Notes under the pieces: generated by a model | Databases searched by the model: none | The model's input: only the letters and a program-made list of their open reading frames with translations | What the model was told of the DNA's origin: nothing | Shown: positions 34,101 to 42,444 of the stretch, piece by piece | Layout of the letters: the number at the start of each line of letters is the position of its first letter | How positions within the stretch are numbered: position 1 is the first letter of the stretch | Made by a program: the position numbers and the translations under genes | From: Bacteroidota bacterium | GTDB lineage: Bacteria > Bacteroidota > Bacteroidia > JABDFU01 | Assembly: GCA_016183775.1 (NCBI GenBank) | Contig: JACPDY010000079.1 | Coordinates: forward strand, 1 to 64,000 | Length of the DNA stretch: 64,000 bases | Reading direction: 5' to 3'

Positions 34101-35786
34101 TTTATTGAATTTCAGTATAAAAGCGTCTGAAGTACCTGAAAAACCTTGATTGTAAGCACCAGCCATGTTTTGCAGCGGAAAGTCGCTGCTTGAGGTGGAA
34201 CCGGTAACGTAAACATTTCCAACCGGGTCAGTAACAATATTTGCAATGCTTTCTGAACCCATACCAACACCCCCTCCATAATACGTAGCCCATCGTCTCA
34301 CACAGTTCTTGTCGAATTTAAGTATGAATGCATCCTGGGACAAATTAGATCCGCCACCACTTGTTCCCTGAAAGTAAGCACCTCCACCAGGATTAAAAGT
34401 TGGTAAACCATTCCCGCGCACATAGCCCCCTACGTACAAACTGCCGAATACATCGGTAGCCATTGCCCAACAATCATTTGCATTATAACGGGTTGCCCAT
34501 AAACGTACACCAGACGAATTAAATTTTACTATAAAAATATTGCCGGTAAGTGATACGTATGCGCCGCCTCCCGGATTTTGAACCGGAAAATTCAGACTGC
34601 TTGTATTTCCTCCAAGGTAAACATTGCCAAATCTATCGGTAACTACTTTAAATCCCCATGTTTGAGTATCACCATAATAAGTGGACCAAAGTAAAACACC
34701 CATGTTGTTAAACTTAACAATAAAGCCGAGATGTTTTCCTCCTGCCGAAATGGGGCCACTCTGATAATATGCGCCTGCCAATTGCTTTAATGGAAAATTT
34801 GTTTCACCCGCATAACCACCAATATATACGTTACCGTTTTTGTCAGTTGTAATGGAACGGGGACCATCAAACGGGTCACCGCTTGATCCGGTTCCCCCAT
34901 AATAAGTGGCCCATACTAAAGGAGGGTCAATAGTTAATGTTTGCGATGCGTCATATTGGCCTGTTTCAAATTGTACAATGTTGTTTGTTAGCCTATAGCG
35001 CGATGTTATTTTTTGACCCGGATCATTTTGGTAGGAAACCGGGATGCCCTCAAGTACTTTACCAAGAGGGGTTTTTAAGATGAGGCTGCCATCGCGCTCA
35101 AGTTTTATATCTGTTGCGCCGATATATTTTGCCGCAATTTTTCCCGGGTCGGCTCCGGGATGAATCACGTAATCATATTTCACACCTTCAGTGCCATTGT
35201 GATAAAGCACCCAGTCAATACCTGGGTAGATGGATCTGATCGTGATCTTGCTGTATGTTTTTACATTTATGATTCCATCAGGACAATGCCCGAGGTAAAA
35301 ATTTGTTGCATAGGCCTGGGGGTGTTCAGCAATTATGTTTTCTTTTTTTATCACAGCGCCAACTAATAGCATATCCATTCGATAAATTTCAACATTGCGT
35401 GGTTTTTCAACATGATGCAAAGGATCTTTTCCTAAATCAAGTTGTGTGGAAAGGTCGTGTTCTTTTTCTTTTTCTTCATCTTCTTCCTTCTCAAATTTCA
35501 TGAAAGCATAAGTAAGTCCATGAGTAGTTAAATAAACGGTTGCTTTGCCGGCAGATGTTTTAAACAATGCTTCAGGAACAGGGCATCCATCCATATCGCT
35601 GAACTGGCCTTTGTTTTCAATGAAACCTCCTGGAATATTTGCTGCAAAGGAATTAGCATACGAACGGGCTTCTTCTTCACTTTTGATTGGTTCCTGAGAA
35701 TCGGGTGCTAAAATTCCGGCATCAATTTGCCCGGAAATTGATTGCTGAACAATGATTAACGAAAGAAATAGAGTTATTTGTTTCAC
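31140..35786 (-). CDS. Giant secreted SBBP/SprB-repeat protein (giant 3)
   Basis: 1548 residues. Signal peptide MKQITLFLSLIIVQQSISGQ, N-terminal domain from GGFIENKGQFSDMDG (about residue 53) to LTIDPPLVWATYYGG (about 290), then roughly ten SBBP-type blades to about residue 780 (WATYYGGGVGMGSESIANIVTDPVGNVYVTG). Many SprB-like repeats follow (CGNANGTATVSATGGTGAL) with PKD-like domains in between, and the end is the cysteine-rich module (CTNCGCKEW, LCPG, KDKNGC). The N-terminal domain is nearer to giant 5 than to giants 2, 4 and 6, while the last ~330 residues are almost identical to those of giant 4. Probably a surface adhesin-like protein; the substrate is unknown. Confidence 0.87.
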   Translation of the reverse strand: MKQITLFLSLIIVQQSISGQIDAGILAPDSQEPIKSEEEARSYANSFAANIPGGFIENKGQFSDMDGCPVPEALFKTSAGKATVYLTTHGLTYAFMKFEKEEDEEKEKEHDLSTQLDLGKDPLHHVEKPRNVEIYRMDMLLVGAVIKKENIIAEHPQAYATNFYLGHCPDGIINVKTYSKITIRSIYPGIDWVLYHNGTEGVKYDYVIHPGADPGKIAAKYIGATDIKLERDGSLILKTPLGKVLEGIPVSYQNDPGQKITSRYRLTNNIVQFETGQYDASQTLTIDPPLVWATYYGGTGSSGDPFDGPRSITTDKNGNVYIGGYAGETNFPLKQLAGAYYQSGPISAGGKHLGFIVKFNNMGVLLWSTYYGDTQTWGFKVVTDRFGNVYLGGNTSSLNFPVQNPGGGAYVSLTGNIFIVKFNSSGVRLWATRYNANDCWAMATDVFGSLYVGGYVRGNGLPTFNPGGGAYFQGTSGGGSNLSQDAFILKFDKNCVRRWATYYGGGVGMGSESIANIVTDPVGNVYVTGSTSSSDFPLQNMAGAYNQGFSGTSDAFILKFNKNCVRQWATCYGGNTWGSDITLDSFGSIYVAGTTSGGGLPTQAMAGAYNQAAFGGGGNDLFILKFSPAGARLWATYYGGNNSMGGESVNGIITDQCGNLYLTGTSYPGMPTYNPGGTTFFQAGLTGNAWTAWILLKFDAAGARTWATYYGGGNGGNYNWGEEVAIDPNGCLLATGEAQSGGNPVVNPGGGAYFQSNNASIGTDDGMVLKFCSTLLTNITATNANCNSGSATITATGGTTPYSYTWSNGQTSSTITGLASGKYYVTVADKDCLYKTDSIVVNAGTGIAATISTFTNAKCGNANGTATVSATGGTGALTYSWNTISPQNTNVATGLDVGRYVVTVTDANGCKSITTIILKNSKSEYLSNVLPPDCATGSNGTVDITVKSGQPPYNYQWMNGATSQDINGLKIGDTYSVIITDGNNCKDTLTGTVQLTYTPTTLIVTAPSCGQNDGKAVATASGSHSPFTYLWNTGSISNSISGLSAGVYKVTITDTKGCTYNDSVKYIPDPLVSSTFSISPGNVVCLGSTITFTNTSGITNPAWNSWQLYNYTITPAFTTSGSGNTFTYTFNTPPGTGTFTIVHNTTLNGCLSTTTNTVIVVNCSPVTPTAATLGGGCANSGDCAKSITAGAAGGTAPYTYSWSNGATTSSIAPCATSNSTYTVTVKDAAGATSTSTASITINPAATFTSSPGTTVCMNTTVNFTGATYTGATYSWTIVPASVSGTTPNFSYNFLTTGTYAVTHTVTTGGCQATSTNNVTVINCSAPTVTATGSSICPGSCANVTANGVGGNTPYIYTWSTGATTQNISPCPVANTTYTVTIRDAAGVTATSTAIVTINTGFTATTTSTNTTCYGSINGNASANPGSGTPPYVYNWSNGLGSGFQVSGLSAGTYTVTITDSKGCTATSNATIISPPALTGQFVKGTATCTNCGCKEWVLVNASGGTGSYSYSWPDGYVNRYKNQLCPGPYTINIKDKNGCSVNINLTAP

Positions 35787-35855
35787 CGTATTTTAATGAT
35801 TACGTACATTATTTTTTAGCTTCTTGCTTCACAAATTAGCGAAGAGAAAAATGGA

Positions 35856-38800
35856 TCAAGGCGCAGTGAGGTTAATATTTACACTACATCCATTCTTATC
35901 TTTAATATTTATGGTGTAAGTTCCCGGGCAAAGACTATTCTTGTATCTGTTGATATATCCTCCGGGCCAGGTATAGCTGTATGGGCTTGTGCCACCTGTG
36001 GCATTTACCAATACCCATTCTTTGCAGCCGCAACTTGTGCAGTTGGCAGTGCCTTTGGTAAATTGTCCCGCTATAGCAGGAGGCGAAATTATTGTCGCGC
36101 TTGAAGTTGCCGTACAGCCTTTGCTATCCGTTATTGTAACCGTATAAGTTCCTGCACTCAAACCTGAAACCTGGAACCCGGAACCTAATCCGTTACTCCA
36201 GTTGTAAATATACGGCGGTGTTCCGCTTCCCGGATTCGCACTTGCACTTCCGTTGGTGCTTCCGTTGCAGGTTATATTTGTTGAGGTAGTCGTTGCTGTA
36301 AAGCCGGTATTAATTGTAACAATAGCACTTGATGTAGCTGTTACCCCGGCAGCATCCCTGATAGTAACAGTATAAGTGGTATTTACAACAGGGCAAGTTG
36401 AAATATTTTGAGTTGAGGCGCCGGTACTCCAGGTATAGGCATAAGGTGTGTTGCCTCCCACACCGTTTGCCGTAACATTAGCGCATGAGCCGGGACATAT
36501 TGAACTGCCGGTGGCGGTGACAGCGGGTGCGGAGCAGTTAACCACTTTTACCGTATCTGTTACATTATCTCCGCAAGTTCCATTGCTGACAGTATGGTTA
36601 ACGCTATAATTCCCCGCAGTTAAAAAAGAATAGGAAAAATTAGGTGTGGTCCCACTTACATTGGCGGGAGTGCCGATGGTCCAGCTATATGTAGCCCCTG
36701 AGCTTGTTGCTCCGGTAAAGTTTACCGTTGTACCAATACAAATTGTTCCGCTCTGAGATTTTGTAAATGCGGCAGAGGGGCCTATTATTATCGCTGTTGT
36801 TGTTGTGTTTGTTGCGCCTGCAGCATCAGTTACAGTTACAGTATATGTAGTGTTAACCGTGGCGCAAGGAAATATTTTACTTGTAGTTGCACCGGTGCTC
36901 CATTTATATGTATAGGGAGAAGTACCTCCTGCAGCTGTTGCCAATAAACTTTTGCTACAATTTCCGCTGGTCACACATCCTCCTCCCAAAGCTGCAACAC
37001 CCGGTGCGCCTGATGGACAATTTACCACAACTACTGTATCAGTTGTTGTGGAAAGACATCCGTTCAAAACTGTATTATGCACAATTGTGAATGTACCTAT
37101 ACCGGGGGGGGTATTAAATGTATAGGTGAACGTATTCCCGGAACCGGAAGTAGTGAAAGTAGGGTTGATCGTATAATTATAAAGCTGCCAGTTTGTATTT
37201 GACAGCCCGCTCATATCGGTAAATGTTACAGTTGATCCGAGACATAAAGTTTTATTCGGTGATATATTAAAAGCGGAAGATGGTGGCGGGCCCTGGGCCA
37301 CTGCAACACTGTTTGAAGCCGTGCAGCCATTCCCATCAGTTACAGTAACGGTGTATGTGCCGGCCTTTAATCCGCCGAGTGTGGTAGTGAATGCTACAAC
37401 ACCGGTACTCCATGAATAAATGTATCCGCCCGGAGCTCCGGAAGGTAATACAGTAGCAGTTCCTATACCTCCTGAAGTACAATTGTTGGGTGTGGAACTC
37501 ATTGGTAAAGCAACGGAAGGATATGTTCCAATGTTAACTGATGTTGTTCCTGAACATCCGACTGCATCCGTTACTGTTACAATATATGTTCCTGTTGCTA
37601 AATTGGTAATGATGGAAGATGTGCTGCCCGTGTTCCATAAATAATTATACGGTGATGTGCCGTCCAATGGAACAACACCGGAAAAACCATTTGACATTCC
37701 CGGGCAAACATCTCTTTGTGAAGTATTAAATGTTATAGTTATCGGAACCGGTACAGGAACAGTCGCAATTTGTGTAGCCGTACAGCCTTTACTGTCGGTT
37801 ACTGTTACAGTATAGTTACCTGTATTAAGCCCAGTGGCCATTGCACCGGTTTGCCCGTTGTTCCATAAATAAGCATAAGGAGCTGTGCTGCCTGCCGGAG
37901 TTGCATTAGCTGAGCCTTTGTTAGTTCCATTACAGGTTACATTATCAGCGGTTGTAGTTATGTTCACACCTGGTAAAATTATCACGGTTGTACTCGCTGT
38001 GCTCGTGGCTCCTGTGGCATCTGTAACGGTGACGGTGTATGTTGTATTTACAACAGGACAGGCAGAAATATTTTGAGTGGTGGCACTTGTGTTCCAATTG
38101 TAAGTATAGGGCGCCGTTCCGCTGCTGCCTGTTGAGGTAACTGTGGTGCAGTTTCCGGGACAAATATTGGGGCCGGCAGCCAGTGCGGTAAGACTACAGG
38201 ATGTTGTGGTAACATTTATATAAGAATTTTTTGTAAGGCTATCCTTTTTACATGGCGTGGTTAGTACTAATTTAACATTGTAGTTGCCCGATGCAGGATA
38301 TGTAACTACAGGTTTTGCATCAGTAGAGGTTACTGGTGTTCCTCCGGTAAACGTCCATTGATATCTGTATCCCGATGTATCGCAGCTTGTACTTACTGTC
38401 GGACTTAGTGAAACAGGTTTATTAAGGCATATGTTTGTGGCGCTTGCACTGAAGTTCAATCCAAGGACTTTTGATTCACACAGGTTAATGCAAAATTTAT
38501 CCATATAAGCATCACCAAAACCTCCTGAAAAAATTGTCTGAAATGCACCTGCGCTTACAGGGTGTCCGCCTCTTGAAGTGCATGTTACGTATAAGTCATT
38601 GCCCAAAATAGCGATGCCATAATCACCAAACAATCCTTCAAGTTCTTCTTCACCCGGGCCGCCCAGATATGTCGCGCACAGGCGTTTTCCATCCGGACCG
38701 AATTTAGAAATGGAATGATCTTCACTCCCGCCGCAATTAGGCTGAACAGCGCAGGAACTAATAGGATATGTGCCTGCGCAATTATCTTCAAATTCCATCA

Positions 38801-40790
38801 CAATATATATGTTGCCCGAGTTATCCAAAGCGGCGCCAAACAAGCAATCGCTCTGGTTCCCCCCGGCATAAGTGGCCCATAATCGTACACCGGAAGCATT
38901 AAATTTAATAATAGCTGCATCTCCTTCATTGCCTCCTCCCCCAAAAGTAGTTTGCCATGCGCCCGGGGTGGCAATATTTGTTGTGGAGGCTGTTTGAATG
39001 CATAAAATGATATTGCCTGCCAAATCAATCATAATAGAAGAACCAAAAATGCCATCGTTGTCGGGTCCGCCATAACATGTTGCCCAGGATGGGAAACCCG
39101 TAGAAGGATTTAATTTAATAATAAAGGCATCATAAAGATTTATACCAGCGGTCCAGGCCTGAACGAATGCGCCTCCCGGATTAACAAGAGGAAAGTTTGA
39201 TGAGGCAGTACTTCCGGAAACAAAAATATTATTTGCCTGGTCAACACATATTCCGTAAGCATCTTCATAATTGCTTCCTCCGTAATACGTGGCCCATTGT
39301 CTTACACCTTTATTATTAAATTTTGCTATAAAGGCATCTCCACCCGCTAATGCAGCCTTGTAAGGGTTTTTGGTAGGAAAATCTGGAGACATAGTACCTC
39401 CGCAAAATATTATATTATTCGAGGCATCCGTTATTATATTATAACCCATATCGGGTTCGGATCCACCATAATAAGTTGACCAAACAAGAAGTCCCACAGT
39501 AGAAAACTTTACGATATATGCATCACCGCGATATGTGCCCGAGGTTCCAATACCCGCAATTGTCGCTTGTATAAAAGATACGGCAAACCATGTTTTCAAC
39601 GGAAAGTCCGTTGATTGCGTTCCTCCGGTCATATAAATATCTCCATTTTTGTCGGCGGTAATTCCCTGGGCAACATCACTTGCACTACCTCCAAAATATG
39701 TCGCGAATAAGCGCGTTCCTGCAGGAGTAAATTTCACAACATACGCATCCGAGGCTCCTTTGAAAACAATTTGGGTTGCCCCCGGGCTTAAAGGAAAATT
39801 AGTGGAAGAGGTGTTTCCATTAAATACCGGATTCCCTAAAGGGTCAGTAGCTACTCCGACACCCCAGTCGTCGCCGTTTCCGCCATAATACGTGATCCAT
39901 GTGGCAGGGTCAATGATCAATGTCAGTTCCGGGTTCCAGGTTCCAAGTTCAAAGGTTACTTCGTAGATGTGAGATTTGAGACATGAGATATGAGAATTTT
40001 TTGGGCTGTTATTTTTTTCTCTCAAATCTAACATCTCACATCTCATATCTAATTTATACTTAGCTTTTACATCAACTACTTCCCCGTCTATTATCTGGTA
40101 TACTTTTGGAATGGATTCATAAAATTCATTTACGCTGGTTTTAATTTCAAGATTGCCTTTATGGTTAACACGTATACTTTCAGCTCCGCTCCATTTCAGT
40201 TTTATCTGGCTGGGGTCGGCGTGAGGCTGTACTATCAAATCATACTTTATGCCGTTTTGTTTGTCACCGTAATAACGTACATCAATGTTATTATAGATGT
40301 CTTTACAGGTTATTCTGTTGTATTGTTTCACGTCAGTTACTCCCTGCGGACAATGGGGGTAGTAAAAGTTCAGCATCCCTTCAGCTTCGTCTTCGTCAAC
40401 TGTTTGTATATTATTGTTGCCTGCCTGTCCGGCAGGCAGGCATCCGGCAAAGTCCATATCAACCCGGTGTACCTTAAGTATTTGTTTTTGTTTTAACTCA
40501 TCTTCTTTCTCTCTTTTGTTTGCTGGGGTAATTTGTCCTAATCTTTCCATATCTTCTATTCGTTCTTCCACCTCGTGCATTATTTCAGCCATATTACTGT
40601 ATACATAACTGATGCCGGTTTTGCGCAGGTAAATATCAGCTCCGGCGCCCTCACCTTTATATAATACGTCTGGCCGCAGATTTTTGTCAGCATCAATTAT
40701 TTGTCCTTTGTTTTGGGTGAACAACATGCCAGCTCCCCTGAGCCCTTCAACTTTGCTCAGGACTGGCTTAGTCGAAGGGCTCCTTCGCAT
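35856..40790 (-). CDS. Giant SBBP/PKD/SprB-repeat protein with a frameshifted start (giant 4)
   Basis: At least 1644 residues, the largest here. N-terminal domain (GAGMLFTQNKGQI to LIIDPATWITYYGG), SBBP repeats to about residue 770, PKD (CDTSGYRYQWTFTGGTP), many SprB-like repeats, PKD-like domains and the C-terminal module (CTSCGCKEW). The first in-frame ATG (40790) lies after the expected signal peptide. The frame stays open upstream to a TGA at 40896-40898 and reads KKITFKLPFPFFSFAGNSGKQ, matching the LSLAGN-type leader of giants 2 and 6, but has no start codon. An ATG at 40897-40899 is one base out of frame; removing one G near 40890 would give a normal leader. The gene also carries two or three in-frame palindromic insertions. 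As written it lacks an export signal. Confidence 0.8.
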   Translation of the reverse strand: MRRSPSTKPVLSKVEGLRGAGMLFTQNKGQIIDADKNLRPDVLYKGEGAGADIYLRKTGISYVYSNMAEIMHEVEERIEDMERLGQITPANKREKEDELKQKQILKVHRVDMDFAGCLPAGQAGNNNIQTVDEDEAEGMLNFYYPHCPQGVTDVKQYNRITCKDIYNNIDVRYYGDKQNGIKYDLIVQPHADPSQIKLKWSGAESIRVNHKGNLEIKTSVNEFYESIPKVYQIIDGEVVDVKAKYKLDMRCEMLDLREKNNSPKNSHISCLKSHIYEVTFELGTWNPELTLIIDPATWITYYGGNGDDWGVGVATDPLGNPVFNGNTSSTNFPLSPGATQIVFKGASDAYVVKFTPAGTRLFATYFGGSASDVAQGITADKNGDIYMTGGTQSTDFPLKTWFAVSFIQATIAGIGTSGTYRGDAYIVKFSTVGLLVWSTYYGGSEPDMGYNIITDASNNIIFCGGTMSPDFPTKNPYKAALAGGDAFIAKFNNKGVRQWATYYGGSNYEDAYGICVDQANNIFVSGSTASSNFPLVNPGGAFVQAWTAGINLYDAFIIKLNPSTGFPSWATCYGGPDNDGIFGSSIMIDLAGNIILCIQTASTTNIATPGAWQTTFGGGGNEGDAAIIKFNASGVRLWATYAGGNQSDCLFGAALDNSGNIYIVMEFEDNCAGTYPISSCAVQPNCGGSEDHSISKFGPDGKRLCATYLGGPGEEELEGLFGDYGIAILGNDLYVTCTSRGGHPVSAGAFQTIFSGGFGDAYMDKFCINLCESKVLGLNFSASATNICLNKPVSLSPTVSTSCDTSGYRYQWTFTGGTPVTSTDAKPVVTYPASGNYNVKLVLTTPCKKDSLTKNSYINVTTTSCSLTALAAGPNICPGNCTTVTSTGSSGTAPYTYNWNTSATTQNISACPVVNTTYTVTVTDATGATSTASTTVIILPGVNITTTADNVTCNGTNKGSANATPAGSTAPYAYLWNNGQTGAMATGLNTGNYTVTVTDSKGCTATQIATVPVPVPITITFNTSQRDVCPGMSNGFSGVVPLDGTSPYNYLWNTGSTSSIITNLATGTYIVTVTDAVGCSGTTSVNIGTYPSVALPMSSTPNNCTSGGIGTATVLPSGAPGGYIYSWSTGVVAFTTTLGGLKAGTYTVTVTDGNGCTASNSVAVAQGPPPSSAFNISPNKTLCLGSTVTFTDMSGLSNTNWQLYNYTINPTFTTSGSGNTFTYTFNTPPGIGTFTIVHNTVLNGCLSTTTDTVVVVNCPSGAPGVAALGGGCVTSGNCSKSLLATAAGGTSPYTYKWSTGATTSKIFPCATVNTTYTVTVTDAAGATNTTTTAIIIGPSAAFTKSQSGTICIGTTVNFTGATSSGATYSWTIGTPANVSGTTPNFSYSFLTAGNYSVNHTVSNGTCGDNVTDTVKVVNCSAPAVTATGSSICPGSCANVTANGVGGNTPYAYTWSTGASTQNISTCPVVNTTYTVTIRDAAGVTATSSAIVTINTGFTATTTSTNITCNGSTNGSASANPGSGTPPYIYNWSNGLGSGFQVSGLSAGTYTVTITDSKGCTATSSATIISPPAIAGQFTKGTANCTSCGCKEWVLVNATGGTSPYSYTWPGGYINRYKNSLCPGTYTINIKDKNGCSVNINLTAP
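39965..40050. repeat. In-frame imperfect inverted repeat inside giant 4
   Basis: Second copy of the agatgtgagat-type inverted repeat, with 31-base arms at 39965-39995 and 40020-40050. It is translated as part of DMRCEMLDLREKNN...SHISCLKSHIYEV, at the same place in the protein as in giant 2. Confidence 0.8.
40418..40442. repeat. In-frame palindrome (cctgcctg family) inside giant 4
   Basis: A perfect 10-bp stem (40418-40427 / 40433-40442) with loop tccgg. It is translated on the minus strand as CLPAGQAG, eight residues that are absent from giant 6 at the same position (DFAG-CLPAGQAG-NNN against DFVGANSS). The stem is the same as the intergenic palindrome at 2039-2063. Confidence 0.9.
40741..40781. 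repeat. In-frame palindromic element at the 5' end of giant 4
   Basis: agcccttcaact (40741-40752) pairs with agtcgaagggct (40770-40781), 11 of 12 positions. It is translated as SPSTKPVLSKVEGL and replaces the GNPSAPHGLN of giant 2 and GNPAAPHG of giant 6 between the leader and GAGM. Confidence 0.8.
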
Positions 40791-40948
40791 GTTTTGGGTA
40801 AACTGCGCCTGTTCTGTTTCGGTAGGCGCTTGTTTGCCTGAATTACCGGCAAAAGAAAAAAACGGAAACGGTAATTTAAATGTAATCTTCTTTTGTCATA
40901 ATTACTAATGAATAACCGCTAATGAATGGAAGCATTTCAGCGATAAAT

Positions 40949-42328
40949 TTAATTCATATCTAATACGGATAGTTTTTTTACATTTTCATGTTCTGAATCT
41001 GATGCACTTATAGTATAAATACCTTTCCCGAAACTGCTAATGTCTATTTGTGTTGAATAAATTCCACTGAAATTGGTCAGGATGTCTTTGAAAACTATTT
41101 GTCCCAATACATTCCTTATTATGATCGTATAATTGTCCTTGTTAATTACATCAAAATTCAGCGTAAAGTGACCATCGTTCGGATTTGGGAAAATTGACAG
41201 AGATATATTATTAAATTCACTTTTGTTAATTCCTGTGGTAGTAAATGCATAGATCGCCGAAGTATTGGTGCAACCTCCGGTATCGGTAACGACCACAGTG
41301 TAATTACCGTTTATTGTAACAGTATGTGTTTGCAATGTTGCCCCTGCAATAATGTTTCCGTTCAAATACCACTGGTAAGTATTTGCGACAGTTGAAGTAA
41401 GAATATTTCCGGATGAAGTAATTACAGGTTGCACAGGCATTGGATTCGTAACAATAAAATTATTCTTTGTAATGGTGGTTGTGCCGCCTCCATTGGAAGT
41501 GGTTAACACCACATTATACGTTCCAGGAGTGGAGTAGGTAACAACAGGGTTTTGAAGGCTTGAGCTGGCCGGTAATCCTCCGGGAAAGCTCCAACTCCAT
41601 ATTAATGGCGTGTTTGTTGTCTGGTCCGTAAAGCTAACCTGTTGCCCGGCACAAATACTTGCGTTGCTGGCTGAGAAGGCTGTCACTGGTCCGGGAATCG
41701 TGCCGTATTTATAGTCGAAATCAAAATAGACATCGGCATAAATATTTTTATTGTTTACCATATCCTGGGCCTGTTGATCTGTGAGTCCGAGTGTATTTGT
41801 TATTTTGATCGCGACATATCTCACAGCATTTGCAAGAGCGAGTTTAGCAATATACGTCCTGCCTTTTTGAGGAACATCAACGGTGGTTGAGGCGGCTGTT
41901 GCATTATATGCGGCTGCGAGTTCGCTTACCTGGGTAGTGTTGGTAAAATCGAAAGTTGTTGGGGTTAAAGAATATTTTGTGGCTCCATTTCCGTAAATGG
42001 CACCATTCCATATTACACTGACACCGGATGTGAAACCAACATTTTTATAATTATACCCATTACCGAAGATGCCGTTGGTCTCCACCAGGTCCATATTGGC
42101 GTGGTCGGCTGATGTGGCAGTGTTTTTATATGCGTTATTCAGAAAGTCATAACCCGATTGAAATCCATTGGCATACGTGCCATAATAATTATTGCCGTTA
42201 ATACTCGAACTGTGATGTTCGTAAATTCTTTTCCCGGTTACTGATGTTAGTGTTTGCGACATCAGTATCACTGAAGTGAAGGTAAAAAGTATAAGCAGGA
42301 TTTTGGTGGTTGTAGCTTTAAGGTTCAT
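40949..42328 (-). CDS. Secreted PKD-domain protein with type A T9SS sorting domain
   Basis: 459 residues. Signal peptide MNLKATTTKILLILFTFTSVILMSQ; an N-terminal region of ~190 residues that I do not recognise (TGKRIYEHHSSSINGNNYYGTYANGF); a PKD domain at ~220-295 (ICAGQQVSFTDQTTNTPLIWSWSFPGG); an Ig-like module at ~300-365 (VITSSGNILTS...QWYLNGNIIAGA); and a type A sorting domain from ~375 (LSIFPNPNDGHFTLNF ... VLGQIVFKD ... GKGIYTISASD). It should be secreted by the type IX system and anchored or released at the surface. The same Ig-like module precedes the sorting domain in the proteins at 42445 and 55913. A hairpin separates it from the gene upstream. Confidence 0.87.
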   Translation of the reverse strand: MNLKATTTKILLILFTFTSVILMSQTLTSVTGKRIYEHHSSSINGNNYYGTYANGFQSGYDFLNNAYKNTATSADHANMDLVETNGIFGNGYNYKNVGFTSGVSVIWNGAIYGNGATKYSLTPTTFDFTNTTQVSELAAAYNATAASTTVDVPQKGRTYIAKLALANAVRYVAIKITNTLGLTDQQAQDMVNNKNIYADVYFDFDYKYGTIPGPVTAFSASNASICAGQQVSFTDQTTNTPLIWSWSFPGGLPASSSLQNPVVTYSTPGTYNVVLTTSNGGGTTTITKNNFIVTNPMPVQPVITSSGNILTSTVANTYQWYLNGNIIAGATLQTHTVTINGNYTVVVTDTGGCTNTSAIYAFTTTGINKSEFNNISLSIFPNPNDGHFTLNFDVINKDNYTIIIRNVLGQIVFKDILTNFSGIYSTQIDISSFGKGIYTISASDSEHENVKKLSVLDMN

Positions 42329-42359
42329 GGCTATTTGTTTTTTTTAGATTTGTTTTGTG

Positions 42360-42416
42360 AAAGAGGTTATCCGGGCTTTCACCATTCGGGTGGGGGAGCA
42401 CGCAGATAACCTCTTT
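42360..42416 (-). terminator. 12-bp stem hairpin between two secreted-protein genes
   Basis: aaagaggttatc (42360-42371) and gataacctcttt (42405-42416) are exact reverse complements with a 33-base GC-rich loop. It lies 28 bp after the stop of the 42445-44916 gene and ahead of the next gene on the same strand, so it is a likely terminator or processing site. Confidence 0.6.
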
Positions 42417-42444
42417 GTTTATTTTAGACGTAGCATTCAGAATA

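Noticed and set aside
40790-40899. Programmed ribosomal frameshifting at the start of giant 4
   Set aside because: The short frame from the ATG has no recognisable slippery heptamer or following structure; a simple indel is more economical.
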